Below, one piece after another: positions 21,416 through 31,660 of a DNA stretch of 64,000 nt; the first letter of the stretch is position 1, and every line of letters starts with the position of its first letter. A program made the position numbers and the translations under genes. Origin of the DNA: Lindgomyces ingoldianus (taxonomy: Eukaryota > Ascomycota > Dothideomycetes > Pleosporales > Lindgomycetaceae); NCBI RefSeq assembly GCF_010093535.1, contig NW_022985172.1, forward strand, positions 414,263 through 478,262, written 5' to 3'. The notes below the pieces were generated by a model. The model saw only the letters and a program-made list of their open reading frames with translations, made no database searches and had not been told where the DNA came from.

Positions 21416-24414
21416 CGTTCCGGTACTCCCGTAGTGGTAATCGTTATCGCAGAGTTCTAAAACAATGATATTGAAATCCTCGAATTCGTGTCCAGCAGGG
21501 TCGTTAGACACCTGAATCGCCAGAAAAATCTGGGTTAAATGTTAGATTTCTACCTGAATAAGGGCGGCAGAGCCCGCCAACCCATTTACTCATTAGACTC
21601 ACAGATAGATTGGGGGAGTCCTTTGACACAGATTTTTCAGCTGCCGAGAGTTACGTGCGGGAAGGGTTCGCCGCTCGGCTGTGCGTGTGGCTTGGGTGTG
21701 GCGCAGGCACAAGTTCACCGCAAAAGAACGGTGAAGTGAGGACCAATGAAAGACTGCGAGAAGATGATAAATGAAAGAAAGAAAGGGAGAGGAGGAGGTC
21801 TTTTGAATTTTTGAGAAAACTGAAATGCGCTTCCTAGAGAGAAGGAATTGAATGCAGCGCCCTTTCCATGATTGTGCGTTGAAGCGGCGTAATCCTCACA
21901 TCCTCCAGAACGCGAAGTTTGCACACCCTAACTCCCCGGCCCGACCTAATCTCCTCATCAAACTCCTAAAAGGACTGTCAACTCATCATTTCGTTCGTTC
22001 GCAACCCTCCCTAGCTGAACGTATCGTTGCGGCGCGTGAGCATAAGCTCGAGCTCAAGCATTAGTGCAAGCCCCACTCACTGACTGACTCACCGCAGCAT
22101 CTCTTCGCCATCTGCCGGAGTGCCCGCCATCACACCTATACTGCGCATGTAGATATTCAGGGTTCTTGTCGTGCCCATTTACCATTCAGAGCTCCGGTCA
22201 AGCTAGCTCGCTTGATGACTGTGCTAGAGTCAGAGATGAAACGATGAAATACTCATGCACCGAAAATGATTCGAGGAGCACTTCACCAGGGATGCGTCAC
22301 GAGTCTAGGAGAGAATATTACGGTGTGATGTTTGGCCACGATAAAGAAGTTAGCTGACAGAGTGTGGTGTGAAGAAGTGCTTTTCAATTGCTTAGCGCAA
22401 CTTTCACGTGATGAGGCCTTGCCATCCGGTAGAAGTTGCCACTATAGGTCCTCTCAACAAGGCTGAGGCTCTCTTAGGCAATCAGTCATGAGATATGAGA
22501 CTAAGTTACATTAGTTTAGTACTGATAGCTTAAGGACTTAGTTACAACGTCTAGTGAAGGCCTTACAGGACAGCGTTTCGATCACCGAGGATCATTGAGA
22601 CCGCAACATGCAGCAACTTTTCCTCGTCCTATGCTATAATCAAATCAATATGCGGTAACCAATAAAAACTATCCATCCTCATGTGAACAGTCTCTTGGGT
22701 CTGTCTAGCAGCTAATTTCGCAGCAAGACGAATACTCTTTCACCACCACGACTCAAGTCATGGTATTCAACCACCACACATTCACCACCTCATGAACTAG
22801 CTAACATGCTGTCCCCGGATTCGTGGCCACGAGCAGCTATCTAATTCAACCCTCTCTCGATTCTCCTAATTTCCCATTTGTCGGGAGCCTTATCATTCAC
22901 TGCCTGCACACACTCACCTTCTTGCCTAGTTAGCCTATGCCAGCCTGTTGGTTCAGCGTTTGGATCACGCTCGTTTACTGTGGCGTCCGCTTCAGGCTCC
23001 GACTTCGGAATAGTATCCGCGCGACGAAGTTTCAAACGCCTCCCGCTGTGTGTAGGCGCTCGCACTCATGAGAGGAATATAAATCTTCTCTCTTTGCTCT
23101 AGGCCTTTGAGTTCTGCAAAGATACGACAACCCAGCACACTCTCTACCTGCAAATCTACTTGTTTGACTACCCAGTCGTCCCACATACCGAAGTCAAGTC
23201 CCTCCCGGACTCCAACCCCTCGACTGTTCTACCACCCACCGAATCGAGGCAAGTCAAGTCACCTACATTAGACATTCCCACCTCTTATTTCATTACTGCA
23301 TTTTACTGGCCTGGTCTGTGACCCCATTCCTATCAACATTTCTGTCGTGGTTTGGACAATACGATATTTATCACTTGTCTCCAGCATACTTTTGCACATA
23401 CTCTTCAGAATACCTTGACCCCGGCCACTCTTTTTTTGGGGCAGTAGCAGAGCACAGAATCCTCCAAGAAATTGGGTTTGGACTCCCACATACTTTGGCC
23501 TCTTGCGGGGTTTGTTTCGATAGCGCATCCGCGCACATTGCCACCGGAGCCAGCGAGTTTGGCCCGGACACTGCACATACCTTGACTACATTCAAAATCT
23601 GTTTCGGCACCGGCAGCACATCCGTACACATCATTCCGCCCAATTCCAATTTTCGGCACTCGAAGTGAAAGCCTGATCAACTGCAAACACTCTTTCATCC
23701 CCCTTCACCGATTGCTATCCTTCGGCTCGATCGCCGACTGTAACTCTTAGCTTTCTACACTGTTATCATCCTACTATTTTCTCACTACACACAATACGAG
23801 AGGCTTCAGTCTCAGCTTTCAGCCCTATCCTCCACTCCCCCATATCGACTTAGACAGCGTCATCGCGAGCTCCTGAGCCGCTTATTAAGTCTATTGTCTT
23901 ATTTGGTACAATACGAGGATCCTACAACACTAGAGGCACCAAATACGATTGTTCATACTCTATTCGGGTCACGTACCTGTTGTACCTTCTCCTTAGTCCC
24001 TCCCTCCCCTCCATACTTAAACAAATCCAACCTAGCCCGTCTCAGTCTCCTCTGCAACCAAAACTCCAACGCACACGGAACTCTAGCATACCCTTCCAAC
24101 CAAGTCGAATCCGCCAAGTCCAACTCTAACGTGCATTAACTACGCTTAGTCTGCCATCCATCCGTTGTGACAAGCCACAAGGCCATGATTCATCTTCATT
24201 CAATTGCCACAGGTACGACATCCCGTCCCCATACCCCAGGCTGGTAAGCACTCTTCCTCACACCGCTCGGTCGTAGCTTAGGACTCTTGCTGACATTCAC
24301 GATAGTTGTGAATAGTGTTTGCATATCCCTCCGAAGCAGGTCTTCGGTACCCTAGCAAACGCCAACCACACCCACCCAAAGAACTGAACAGAAAGAACAT
24401 ACGACGTCTACACG
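21416..24414. other. Three-kilobase gene-poor interval
   Basis: The interval holds the 5' flank of the ABC transporter (21416-21900) and the long 5' flank of the plus-strand 678-aa gene (23200-24414, rich in pyrimidine tracts as in fungal leaders). The frames inside are short and overlap on both strands without domains. I see no further gene. Confidence 0.4.
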
Positions 24415-26451
24415 ATGACATCCAGCACGCTAAGTCTTGACAATTCGTCTTCCCCCCCGGGCCTCACCGCTCAAGTCGGGAGCTCGCCCGGCCCAGCCAA
24501 TCTTAGTTCGAACATCGATCTCAACTTTACTTCAACTCCCGCCCTAACTGCAACTCCAACTTCAGGCCCAACTCTATGGCCAGTTAGCAGCAACCCCAAC
24601 ACTAACGCCAACCCACGCCTCACCCCAGGCCCCTTCACTATCTCCAGCCCTCTGACCTCCCCAACCCCAAACGCCTCAGCCTCATTCTCCGTAATGGATT
24701 GTTCCGCCAACCCACGCAGCTTCGCTATTGTCCAAATCCACACAGCGAAATGCGCAATCTGCGACTCGCGCAACATGGCACTCATGCGGCGGTGTCCAGG
24801 CTGCACATATCAAGTGTGTCAGCCATGCTTCAACGCTCGCGGAACGATGCCCTTGTACCATGGGAACTTAAGTGCGGGATCTAGTATGGGGGGTTTGCCA
24901 GTTACGCCCGTGAGGAGGCTTTTGTTTGGTGGGTTGGGTGCTGGGTCAGGATCGGGAGTAGGAGTGCATGTGGGTTCGAGTTCGACGCCGGGATCTGGTG
25001 ACAGGGCTGCTATTATCGCTGGTAGTGACGCTGCCACTGCTTTAGTGATTTCGAACCCAAGTGGCAACAGGAGTCGTAGTAGCGGTGTATCTCTGGCCCG
25101 AGACACTCCAATGCAAGACGCGGATTCAGCTCTTCCAGAAATCTCTCTCGCACTCGGCTCAACCTCTGCTCACCTACCTACCTCCGCCGCTGGACTGAAA
25201 ACCAGCAAACGAGGCCGTGTACTCAAAGAAAAAGCACCTGTCATCGACGACTCGTCCGACGCCTTTGACGACGCGGACACCTTTGAATGCGAGATGAGTT
25301 CGCCACCAACGCCGGCTCCAAAGCGGCGAAAGACAGCAACCACGACTGCTGCCGTTGCGGAGAAGGGGACTAATCTTATGGCTGCAAGAGAAATGACTCG
25401 GACTCCTACGCCAAAGAAGCGTCGCTCAAGCAAAACTTCACTAAAGCAACAAACGGCCATGCCTGGCCTCAGCAGCTTTACTCCTCTGCCTCACTCAGAT
25501 CTCCCACTCGCGTATGTCGAAGGCCAACCCGACACAATCTTGCGCATGCCCTCGACCGTCCCTTCAGTTGACAATGCGGAACCCCCAGAATGCCGTCCGT
25601 TGGATGACATGTTGGCCGAAGACATGATCGAAGAGATTCGAAAGCAGAACAAGACGAGGGGATACAGGCAAGGGCAACATATTCTGGGTCGATACGAGAC
25701 TGAGCTGGTCAGCAACCCCGTGATCCAAGTGCCGGAGCTCGTGCGTCGGAAGTTTAAGCCGCGTCCAAGGGCCGAGGAGATACAGAAGAATATTCAAGAG
25801 AAGGTGAAGGCGAGGCTGGAGGCACAATGGGAGGCTGAGCATACTGGAAATGTCAGTCAGATTCAAAAGCATCCGAAATTTGCGAGAGTATGTACTAACT
25901 TGCTTGTGCAGGCGAACACTGGCTTCCAAGAGAGTGAGATGGCCTCAAGTCCCGTGGCTCCGGCTAAGCCAACTGTGCGCGCCATCGTCCAGGCCACGGC
26001 TCTGAGACTCCAACGTGACATCTCTCTGACTGCTGAACAAGAGAAACGTCTGCTCGTCACGATGAACGAAGCTGCCCGGAAGATGACGAACAAGTTCTAC
26101 GACGAGTCAGCGGAAATGGTTCGACAATTTATAGACTTTTCTGTTGACATGCCAACCGAGAACCTGGGAAGCCGGCAAGTGCAAGAGCTCACCCAGGCGG
26201 TCGAAGAGGAAGGTGCTCGCATCATTAAGAATCTTGAGGCTGCTCCACTGCCTACCCCTCGCAAGACGGCCCCGTTCGGTGGGATATCGATGCCAAGCCC
26301 TGGTCCTCTGCCACCAATTGGCTTCTTCACAGTCTCTCCAACCAAGAGCAAACATGGCAGCTCGAGGGATGTTGCCACCCCAACCACGGAGGCATCTCCA
26401 GCGAACTCAGCCGAGGAGAAGCCCGCTTTCTCTGAACCCTCATGTGCCTGA
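24415..26451 (+). CDS. 678-aa Cys-cluster nuclear-type protein, unknown function
   Basis: Single-exon frame from ATG 24415. The N-terminal 100 residues are low-complexity Ser/Thr/Pro/Asn. A Cys cluster follows at about residues 114-140 with spacing CX2CX10CX2CX4CX2C (CAICDS ... CPGC ... CQPC), resembling a RING-like or zinc-ribbon fold. The middle is disordered and holds two basic stretches of nuclear-localisation type (APKRRKT and TPKKRRSSK). The C-terminal third has charged helices (EEIQKNIQEKVKARLEAQWE, and a helix around EQEKRLLVTMNEAARK) that could form coiled coils, ending in a Pro/Ser tail. A chromatin or ubiquitin-related role is possible; I do not recognise the family. A GTATGT...CAG pair near 25887-25911 is too close for an intron, and the frame reads through it. 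Confidence 0.83.
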   Translation: MTSSTLSLDNSSSPPGLTAQVGSSPGPANLSSNIDLNFTSTPALTATPTSGPTLWPVSSNPNTNANPRLTPGPFTISSPLTSPTPNASASFSVMDCSANPRSFAIVQIHTAKCAICDSRNMALMRRCPGCTYQVCQPCFNARGTMPLYHGNLSAGSSMGGLPVTPVRRLLFGGLGAGSGSGVGVHVGSSSTPGSGDRAAIIAGSDAATALVISNPSGNRSRSSGVSLARDTPMQDADSALPEISLALGSTSAHLPTSAAGLKTSKRGRVLKEKAPVIDDSSDAFDDADTFECEMSSPPTPAPKRRKTATTTAAVAEKGTNLMAAREMTRTPTPKKRRSSKTSLKQQTAMPGLSSFTPLPHSDLPLAYVEGQPDTILRMPSTVPSVDNAEPPECRPLDDMLAEDMIEEIRKQNKTRGYRQGQHILGRYETELVSNPVIQVPELVRRKFKPRPRAEEIQKNIQEKVKARLEAQWEAEHTGNVSQIQKHPKFARVCTNLLVQANTGFQESEMASSPVAPAKPTVRAIVQATALRLQRDISLTAEQEKRLLVTMNEAARKMTNKFYDESAEMVRQFIDFSVDMPTENLGSRQVQELTQAVEEEGARIIKNLEAAPLPTPRKTAPFGGISMPSPGPLPPIGFFTVSPTKSKHGSSRDVATPTTEASPANSAEEKPAFSEPSCA

Positions 26452-27469
26452 AAACAGAGCTATCACAAATATTTCCGTGGTAAGAAGGCCCAATATCATT
26501 CCACAGTCCGGTTATGAATCAAAGCTAACCAAAGAACTAGCAACGTCAGTTTTTGCGCCAGTATCAAAATAACCAAATTGGAGGACAAAAGCCGTTGTGC
26601 GATATGCAACAGCGAGCCTGGCGCAATGGATACATTTTCTGATTGTACCATGATTCGACTTGCTGGATTGGCTGCCCCTCACGATTGCGATTTCAACGAC
26701 ATTGTGCTTCCGGTGAAGACGACGTGGATCATTTTGTCATGCTATGGTGCTATGGTGCTATGGTGCAATGGCATAGAGATGAGACGAAGGGTTTATTTCA
26801 GTAGATCGATATGCGGCTTCCTTTCTTGCGTTTACGGTTAGCTGGGGTGAGTGGCGAGAGTGACCCGGACCATCTCTTAGACTGAGTCAGGGTGTTCGTG
26901 TCAAGTCTGGAAATGAGGGTTAGCTTTTGATAAATAAAGGGACATCAAGCCTTGCAATTGGAAACCTAAGGATGTGCCAGGCGAGACGAAGCGGATAGAT
27001 AGGCGTTGATTTAAAAAAAGGCCTAAACTGGTAACATATAGCGTGCTCAATCCTCTGCCAAGGTAGATGCAGCTGTTGTGCGCTAAACACAAACACAGCA
27101 TATGATCGCATAGTATAGAATGCGGTTAGAGTAGTCTGCTCAGGAAGCCCATTGCTGAAATCAGGGAGAGCGTCAGCAGGATGCCCCTTTCTAATGCAAA
27201 ATGCCCTGCCATGTTCCAGGCCAGGTGACAAGATGCAGTAAGAATATGGGGAGCCAAATGGACTGTGTCATTGAAGCTAGCTAGATGAGGCTAGCCAAGA
27301 ACTCCGGAAATGTACAGACAACAAAAAAAATCTGAACACCCAAGACATGACAAAAGGAGACGAAGTAAAGTAATGTGGGTATCACAATGGCCCAGTATTA
27401 AGGCATGCCGAATCAAGTAATGAAAAAATATGCAACTGCCCGCTAGGACAGAGCACCACTCAAGGCTGG
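26452..27469. other. Convergent intergenic region
   Basis: 3' flanks of the 678-aa gene and of the LAMTOR1-like gene. Three copies of GTGCTATG in a row occur near 26741-26765. No gene is supported. Confidence 0.4.
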
Positions 27470-28083
27470 TTACCGCACCTGCCGCCTGTCGGACCCAGGA
27501 GCTTCGCCAAAGTGAATGGTGAGAGCTCCAGACTCGATGGGCTCCACCCGCTCCCAGCTGCCCTCGGTCTCTGCGGTGTTTCCAATCACGTGTTCCAGCC
27601 AGGTCGCTTCGTCTTCGTCGGCGCTCGCGTCTGCCGAGGATGGACGGCTTGATTGAGCCTTCGACGGAGGGAAGCGCTCGTTGAATAGGCGAGGGTATTC
27701 CGAGGCCATCTTAGATCCGTCCTCTGTGTAGGTCGCTTGTGAGACGTGAATTAATTTGCTGCACAAGGGAGGGCTCATTAGCTCTGGCTTGAAGCGGTGC
27801 AATGGGAGACCAACCCGGACGTCTGCGCACAAATTCGCTCCAGCGCGTCTCGCTGGCGTCTTATCTCCTCTGGGTCCAGCTGGGGGCCGCCGTGGGAGCC
27901 AGGGCCGTTGATGCTGCCATAATGCGGTTGATACGGGTCGCCCAGTAGGTGCGAGCTGTCGGAGCGCTACGTAACGGTGGTGATCAGCACGTTTGGCGGG
28001 TTTGCAGCGGCCACAAAATTGAAACTCACCAGGCTGTCTGAGGGCCGCCGCCTCAGGCCTAAACAGGAAGAGCAGATGCCCAT
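27470..28083 (-). CDS. LAMTOR1/Ego1-like lipid-anchored lysosomal/vacuolar adaptor
   Basis: Three exons: 28030-28083, 27815-27966 and 27470-27758, with introns 27967-28029 (63 nt) and 27759-27814 (56 nt, GTTGGT donor), giving 164 aa. The first exon encodes MGICSSCLG: Gly2 for N-myristoylation and Cys4/Cys7 for palmitoylation, the membrane-anchor signature of LAMTOR1 (p18) and yeast Ego1. Next comes a short segment with LLGDPYQPHYGSI, then the helix LDPEEIRRQRDALERIC and a core containing VSQATYTEDGSKM. The C-terminus is acidic and Ser-rich. In this family the protein tethers the Ragulator/EGO complex, and thereby Rag GTPases and TORC1, to the vacuole. The tiny 18-codon first exon is easily missed. 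Assignment rests on the lipid-anchor motif and layout. Confidence 0.8.
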
Positions 28084-29399
28084 GGAATGTGTAGAGGGGG
28101 AGTGACTAGTACAGCGGTGCTTGCGTGCGCATGAGGGAATGCGGGCCGCTGGGCATGTTTTGTTATGATGAAATGAGGAGGCTGGCGTTGTGGGTGATGA
28201 GCGCCACCGAAAGACAGTTAGCGTGTCGGAGCTTCGGTGCCGGCCCGCTCGCTTGCCAACTGGCGATCCTTGCGCCTCTCCTCCCCTCACATGGGCTTCT
28301 TCGCCCAACATCCCACCCTCCCAACCTTTGATACATAGTACTCATTTCTGAACACCATATCCCCACTCTAAATGCATTCTCAAACCTCGCCGCTTTCTTG
28401 ACAGCGTCCCCACTCAGCCAATTTCACTACTCTGCAACTTTGTCCATTGTCACCCCATCCTCTCTCGATCGCCTTTTGCATGCCTTATGAGAATAGCCTT
28501 TTTTTCTTTGTTGTGGGTTTCTTCAATGCTCCCTCCTAACCTTCTTTAATTTTGGGTCCGATTGACATGTTTCTTCGCCGTTACTTCCCCCCTATAGCGT
28601 ACACTCGCTCCCTACGTGAAACCGACAGTACCGTCGTCTCGCGTATCTCGATGCGATCCTCCCTCATCGTCTCAGGAACAGTATTGGGTTTTCACGCTGG
28701 AGATAGGGTGTGCAACATCTCGTTTCGTTTTCTGTGAAGAATCTTGGCTGTCTCTCTTTAGGAGACGAATAGCGAGGTCGAAATTCGGGGATACCATCTA
28801 CCACCAGTAGCAGGGCTATTCGAGATTGTGACCTTCGCTCCAGATCATGAAAATTTACGAGGCTAGTCTTACGCAAGGCCTCAGGTTCGTTCTCACCTCA
28901 CGCGAAACTAGTTTGACGAACTCCATCTTGTCCAATTTTGTACTGCAAATCCCATCTGTAACGCACATTCTAAACGTGGGCATCCATCTCGATGGCTATC
29001 AGGATGACAATAAATATGGGCAGCATTGTGAACATCTCAAACCCCTCTTCCTTCAAAAGGCAGGATTCAACTTTGCCCAGTCATCTTCCCTTCCTCAGAG
29101 TCCCCCTTGCGGCGCATCTCAGGAATCAGCAGGCCTTACTTCCTCTAGCGCTACTACTACGTATATCTCTACAGGAGGGGCCAGACTAGGATTCCACCAC
29201 CCAGTTCTGTAGCGCGGCAGGATTTCAGTATTGTCTCCAAAATGATAAGGTCTCCTTCGGTAACGTCTGGCAGAACAATTTATCCCCTCAGGATCGACCA
29301 CTTTGTTGAATTAGATTGGTAGTAGTGGTTTAAAAGGCCCGTCGGTGAGCCCTTTACAATAAGCCGGCACTGTCTCTCTAGGCCTTTCATCGTCAATTC
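28084..29399. other. Intergenic, promoter of the LAMTOR1-like gene and unassigned sequence
   Basis: The first few hundred bases are the promoter side of the gene starting at 28083, with pyrimidine-rich tracts (28260-28540). The frames at 28550-29300 are short and without domains. The stretch past 29200 may already belong to the decayed repeat gene. Confidence 0.35.
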
Positions 29400-31660
29400 T
29401 GACCAGTATATTTACCGCCAGTGCCTTCAACAGCCTCTGGAAGAGCGCAGCTGAAGAGCTCTGGATCAGCATTCGCAGCTAACTCTACTAACAAAGGTGG
29501 AGCTGAAAACCCCCTTCCCGGTACTAATAGAACCATTCCCTCATAATCTGCAACAACAAGTTCAATTCAAGCACGGCCATAGAATCAAAAACCTTTACTG
29601 TAACAAGCACGGAGGCAACATCGACATCCTACTTTACCGGAGGGCCGGGCACTGGAACCGAACCCGTCGCCGAACGGCGCAAGCACAACATTGCCATCCC
29701 TTGTGAGTGGCGAACCAGTGATCACGTCTTCTAGCAACACTTTAGTATTATTCCCGACTGATGAAGGCGAGGATTCTCCTGCACCTAGTACTTCGAAACT
29801 CATTTTGCCGAGCATGGCTTCAAGAAACTTTATTGCTATTAGAATTAAAAGATCTTTTACAGCTAACTCTACTAGAAGTTTCGGCACTATTCAACCCTCA
29901 CCTCGATGTCCATCAGTGCGACTTGATGGGTTTGAGTGTGATCTTGTCAACGGGGTTTAGCACCGGTACGTCTGTGTCTGCACGTCTTCGAATGAATTCC
30001 CCTTGTATCTACAACTAGCAGCGGAGCAAACTTAACAATCTTGGAGTGGCACAACTGTGATACCATTCACCTAGGGAGCTGGAGTGGTTTTCCTATGGGC
30101 TAGGATTTCTAGCACAGCTGGGGGCTTAAACGAGTTTAGGAAGTGCGGCGGTGTCTTCCATAGCATAAGGAACTGGTGTGGCTTCCCCGTTAGGAATCTT
30201 CTCTAGTACTTGTGCTTTAGGCTTCACACTAACTGCGAGTTTCAACGCTAATTTATCATTTTCTAGCACAGTTTTACCCTCCTTTCAGCCTCACCTCACG
30301 TGTTGTCGCGTCTTCAACCGTGACTAGGGTCGTTCCGGAACATTCGGCTACACAAGCTTAAATTTGACACTCTCAAGGACACCGCCGATTAGCACGGGAC
30401 CTGCATCGTTAACACTGTCTCCATCTGCAAACTCAATCACGACTACAGACTCTCGGCCGCTAAGCATCTACGAACGAACCTCCTTCCCGTGAACTCTAGT
30501 GAACCGTACCTCAGCGCCAGGGACAGGGCAGTTTTTGGCCGTTCTCCCAACTCCCTTTTCCTCGGGAAACATCGCATCTACAATTAGTATCGGACACCCA
30601 TCTGTCATGGCCCTGTCCACCTCCTTTGACACCACATTCTTGGTCCCGGCTACCAACAGTGGTAGCTTCATGTTCAGTACCTCCGGCGACATCGAAGCGG
30701 CACTGCACCTTCTCCTTCTGTGTCTCAGCCCCTCGTCCTTCCCTCATTGAATATCACCCAACCACTATAGCTAGGTACTGCTCCTTCCGGAATTGCGCCT
30801 AGTGTCGTGCCGATCCTATCCCTGAATTTGAGTCCACCAGAACCTCTGAGTATAGGGACTCTTCGACAATGAAATTGACTTTTATTGCCTCTTGAGACTG
30901 CATTGCCGTTTGTTGCCGTGCCATTGGCAAACTTGACAGTGCTTGTGGGTACGGGATCGACTTTGATTCCATCAATTTCGGTGAAGTCAATAACGCTGCT
31001 GTTAGCTGGTATGTATATAATTGTGCTTACGTCTTCTGCAAATTGGACGGTTCCATAGTGAACTGGTGTTCTGTCAAGCATGTCTACGTCTTCAGCGAAT
31101 GGCACGATTCCGCTGTCAGTAGACGTTTCCTCAGGCATACCCACAGCTTCAGCAAACTCCGCATTGCCATCTAGGGTAGGAATTACTTCAATGTCATTAC
31201 CTTCATCAAAAATCCTAAATTTCTCCTTAGCAGACACATCTCCACCCCACAATTTCCTCAAACTCCACACCACCATTCGACACTGCACCCTCAACCCCAA
31301 AGCATTCCACAAACTCCACAGCATCCTTATTGTCATCTTTAACACTTCTTTTTACCCAGCAAACTCCACTGGAGTATTCCCCATAGGAACCCCCAGCTCT
31401 TTTGACAGCACCGGAACTCCGATTTCGGCACCAGTTGCAATAGCACAGCATGCCCGTCGGAAAACCCAACCAGCTTCAACGAAACCCTCGAAACTGTCGC
31501 GCCGACGCATAGAGTACCACTCATTGTCCACAAATGCTACAGCTATAGCCGGTGAAGCCGTAGGGGAACATAGTCACAGAACCGCACGCATGGTCCCTGC
31601 ACTCCCAGACCGCGGCATCACGATCTCGTAACCTATAACGCTATACCCTAGCGGGACGTA
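29400..31660 (-). pseudogene. Decayed gene encoding a protein of ~19-residue repeats
   Basis: The minus strand reads as repeated protein-like units across several frames. Best part, 31235-30900 in one frame: a conserved (E/P/Q/D/K)FAE(D/A)V core recurs at spacings of 19, 19, 19 and 18 residues (AEFAEAVG, VPFAEDVD, VQFAEDVS, IDFTEIDG, VKFANGT). Further cores occur upstream after frame changes (VEFAG near 31370, VEFVECF near 31315, VEFEEIVG near 31260) and downstream (LKFRDRIG, VIFNEG, EVRFTRV near 30510, VIEFADGD near 30430, IKFLEAM and MSFEVLG near 29820). A non-repeat N-terminal part is seen at about 31580-31380 (SPAIAVAFVDNEWYSMRRR). Frames break at about 31365, 31250 and 30730 and at later stops, so an intact product looks impossible without many introns. 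I do not recognise the family. The 57-bp DNA period is listed separately. Confidence 0.55.
30920..31380. repeat. Degenerate tandem array, ~57 bp period
   Basis: The plus-strand motif GCAAACTCC and variants start at 30927, 30981, 31038, 31095, 31152, 31258, 31309 and 31369. Intervals are 54, 57, 57, 57, 106 (about two units), 51 and 60 bases. The intervals are near multiples of three (19 codons), which fits the minus-strand protein repeat. Confidence 0.75.

Noticed and set aside
21416..21511. N-terminal extension of the ABC transporter to 21511
   Set aside because: The first codon is GTG; an upstream exon is possible but not demonstrated, so ATG 21415 is used.
25887..25911. GTATGT...CAG pair inside the 678-aa gene
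   Set aside because: About 24 nt, too short for a spliceosomal intron; the frame is open through it.
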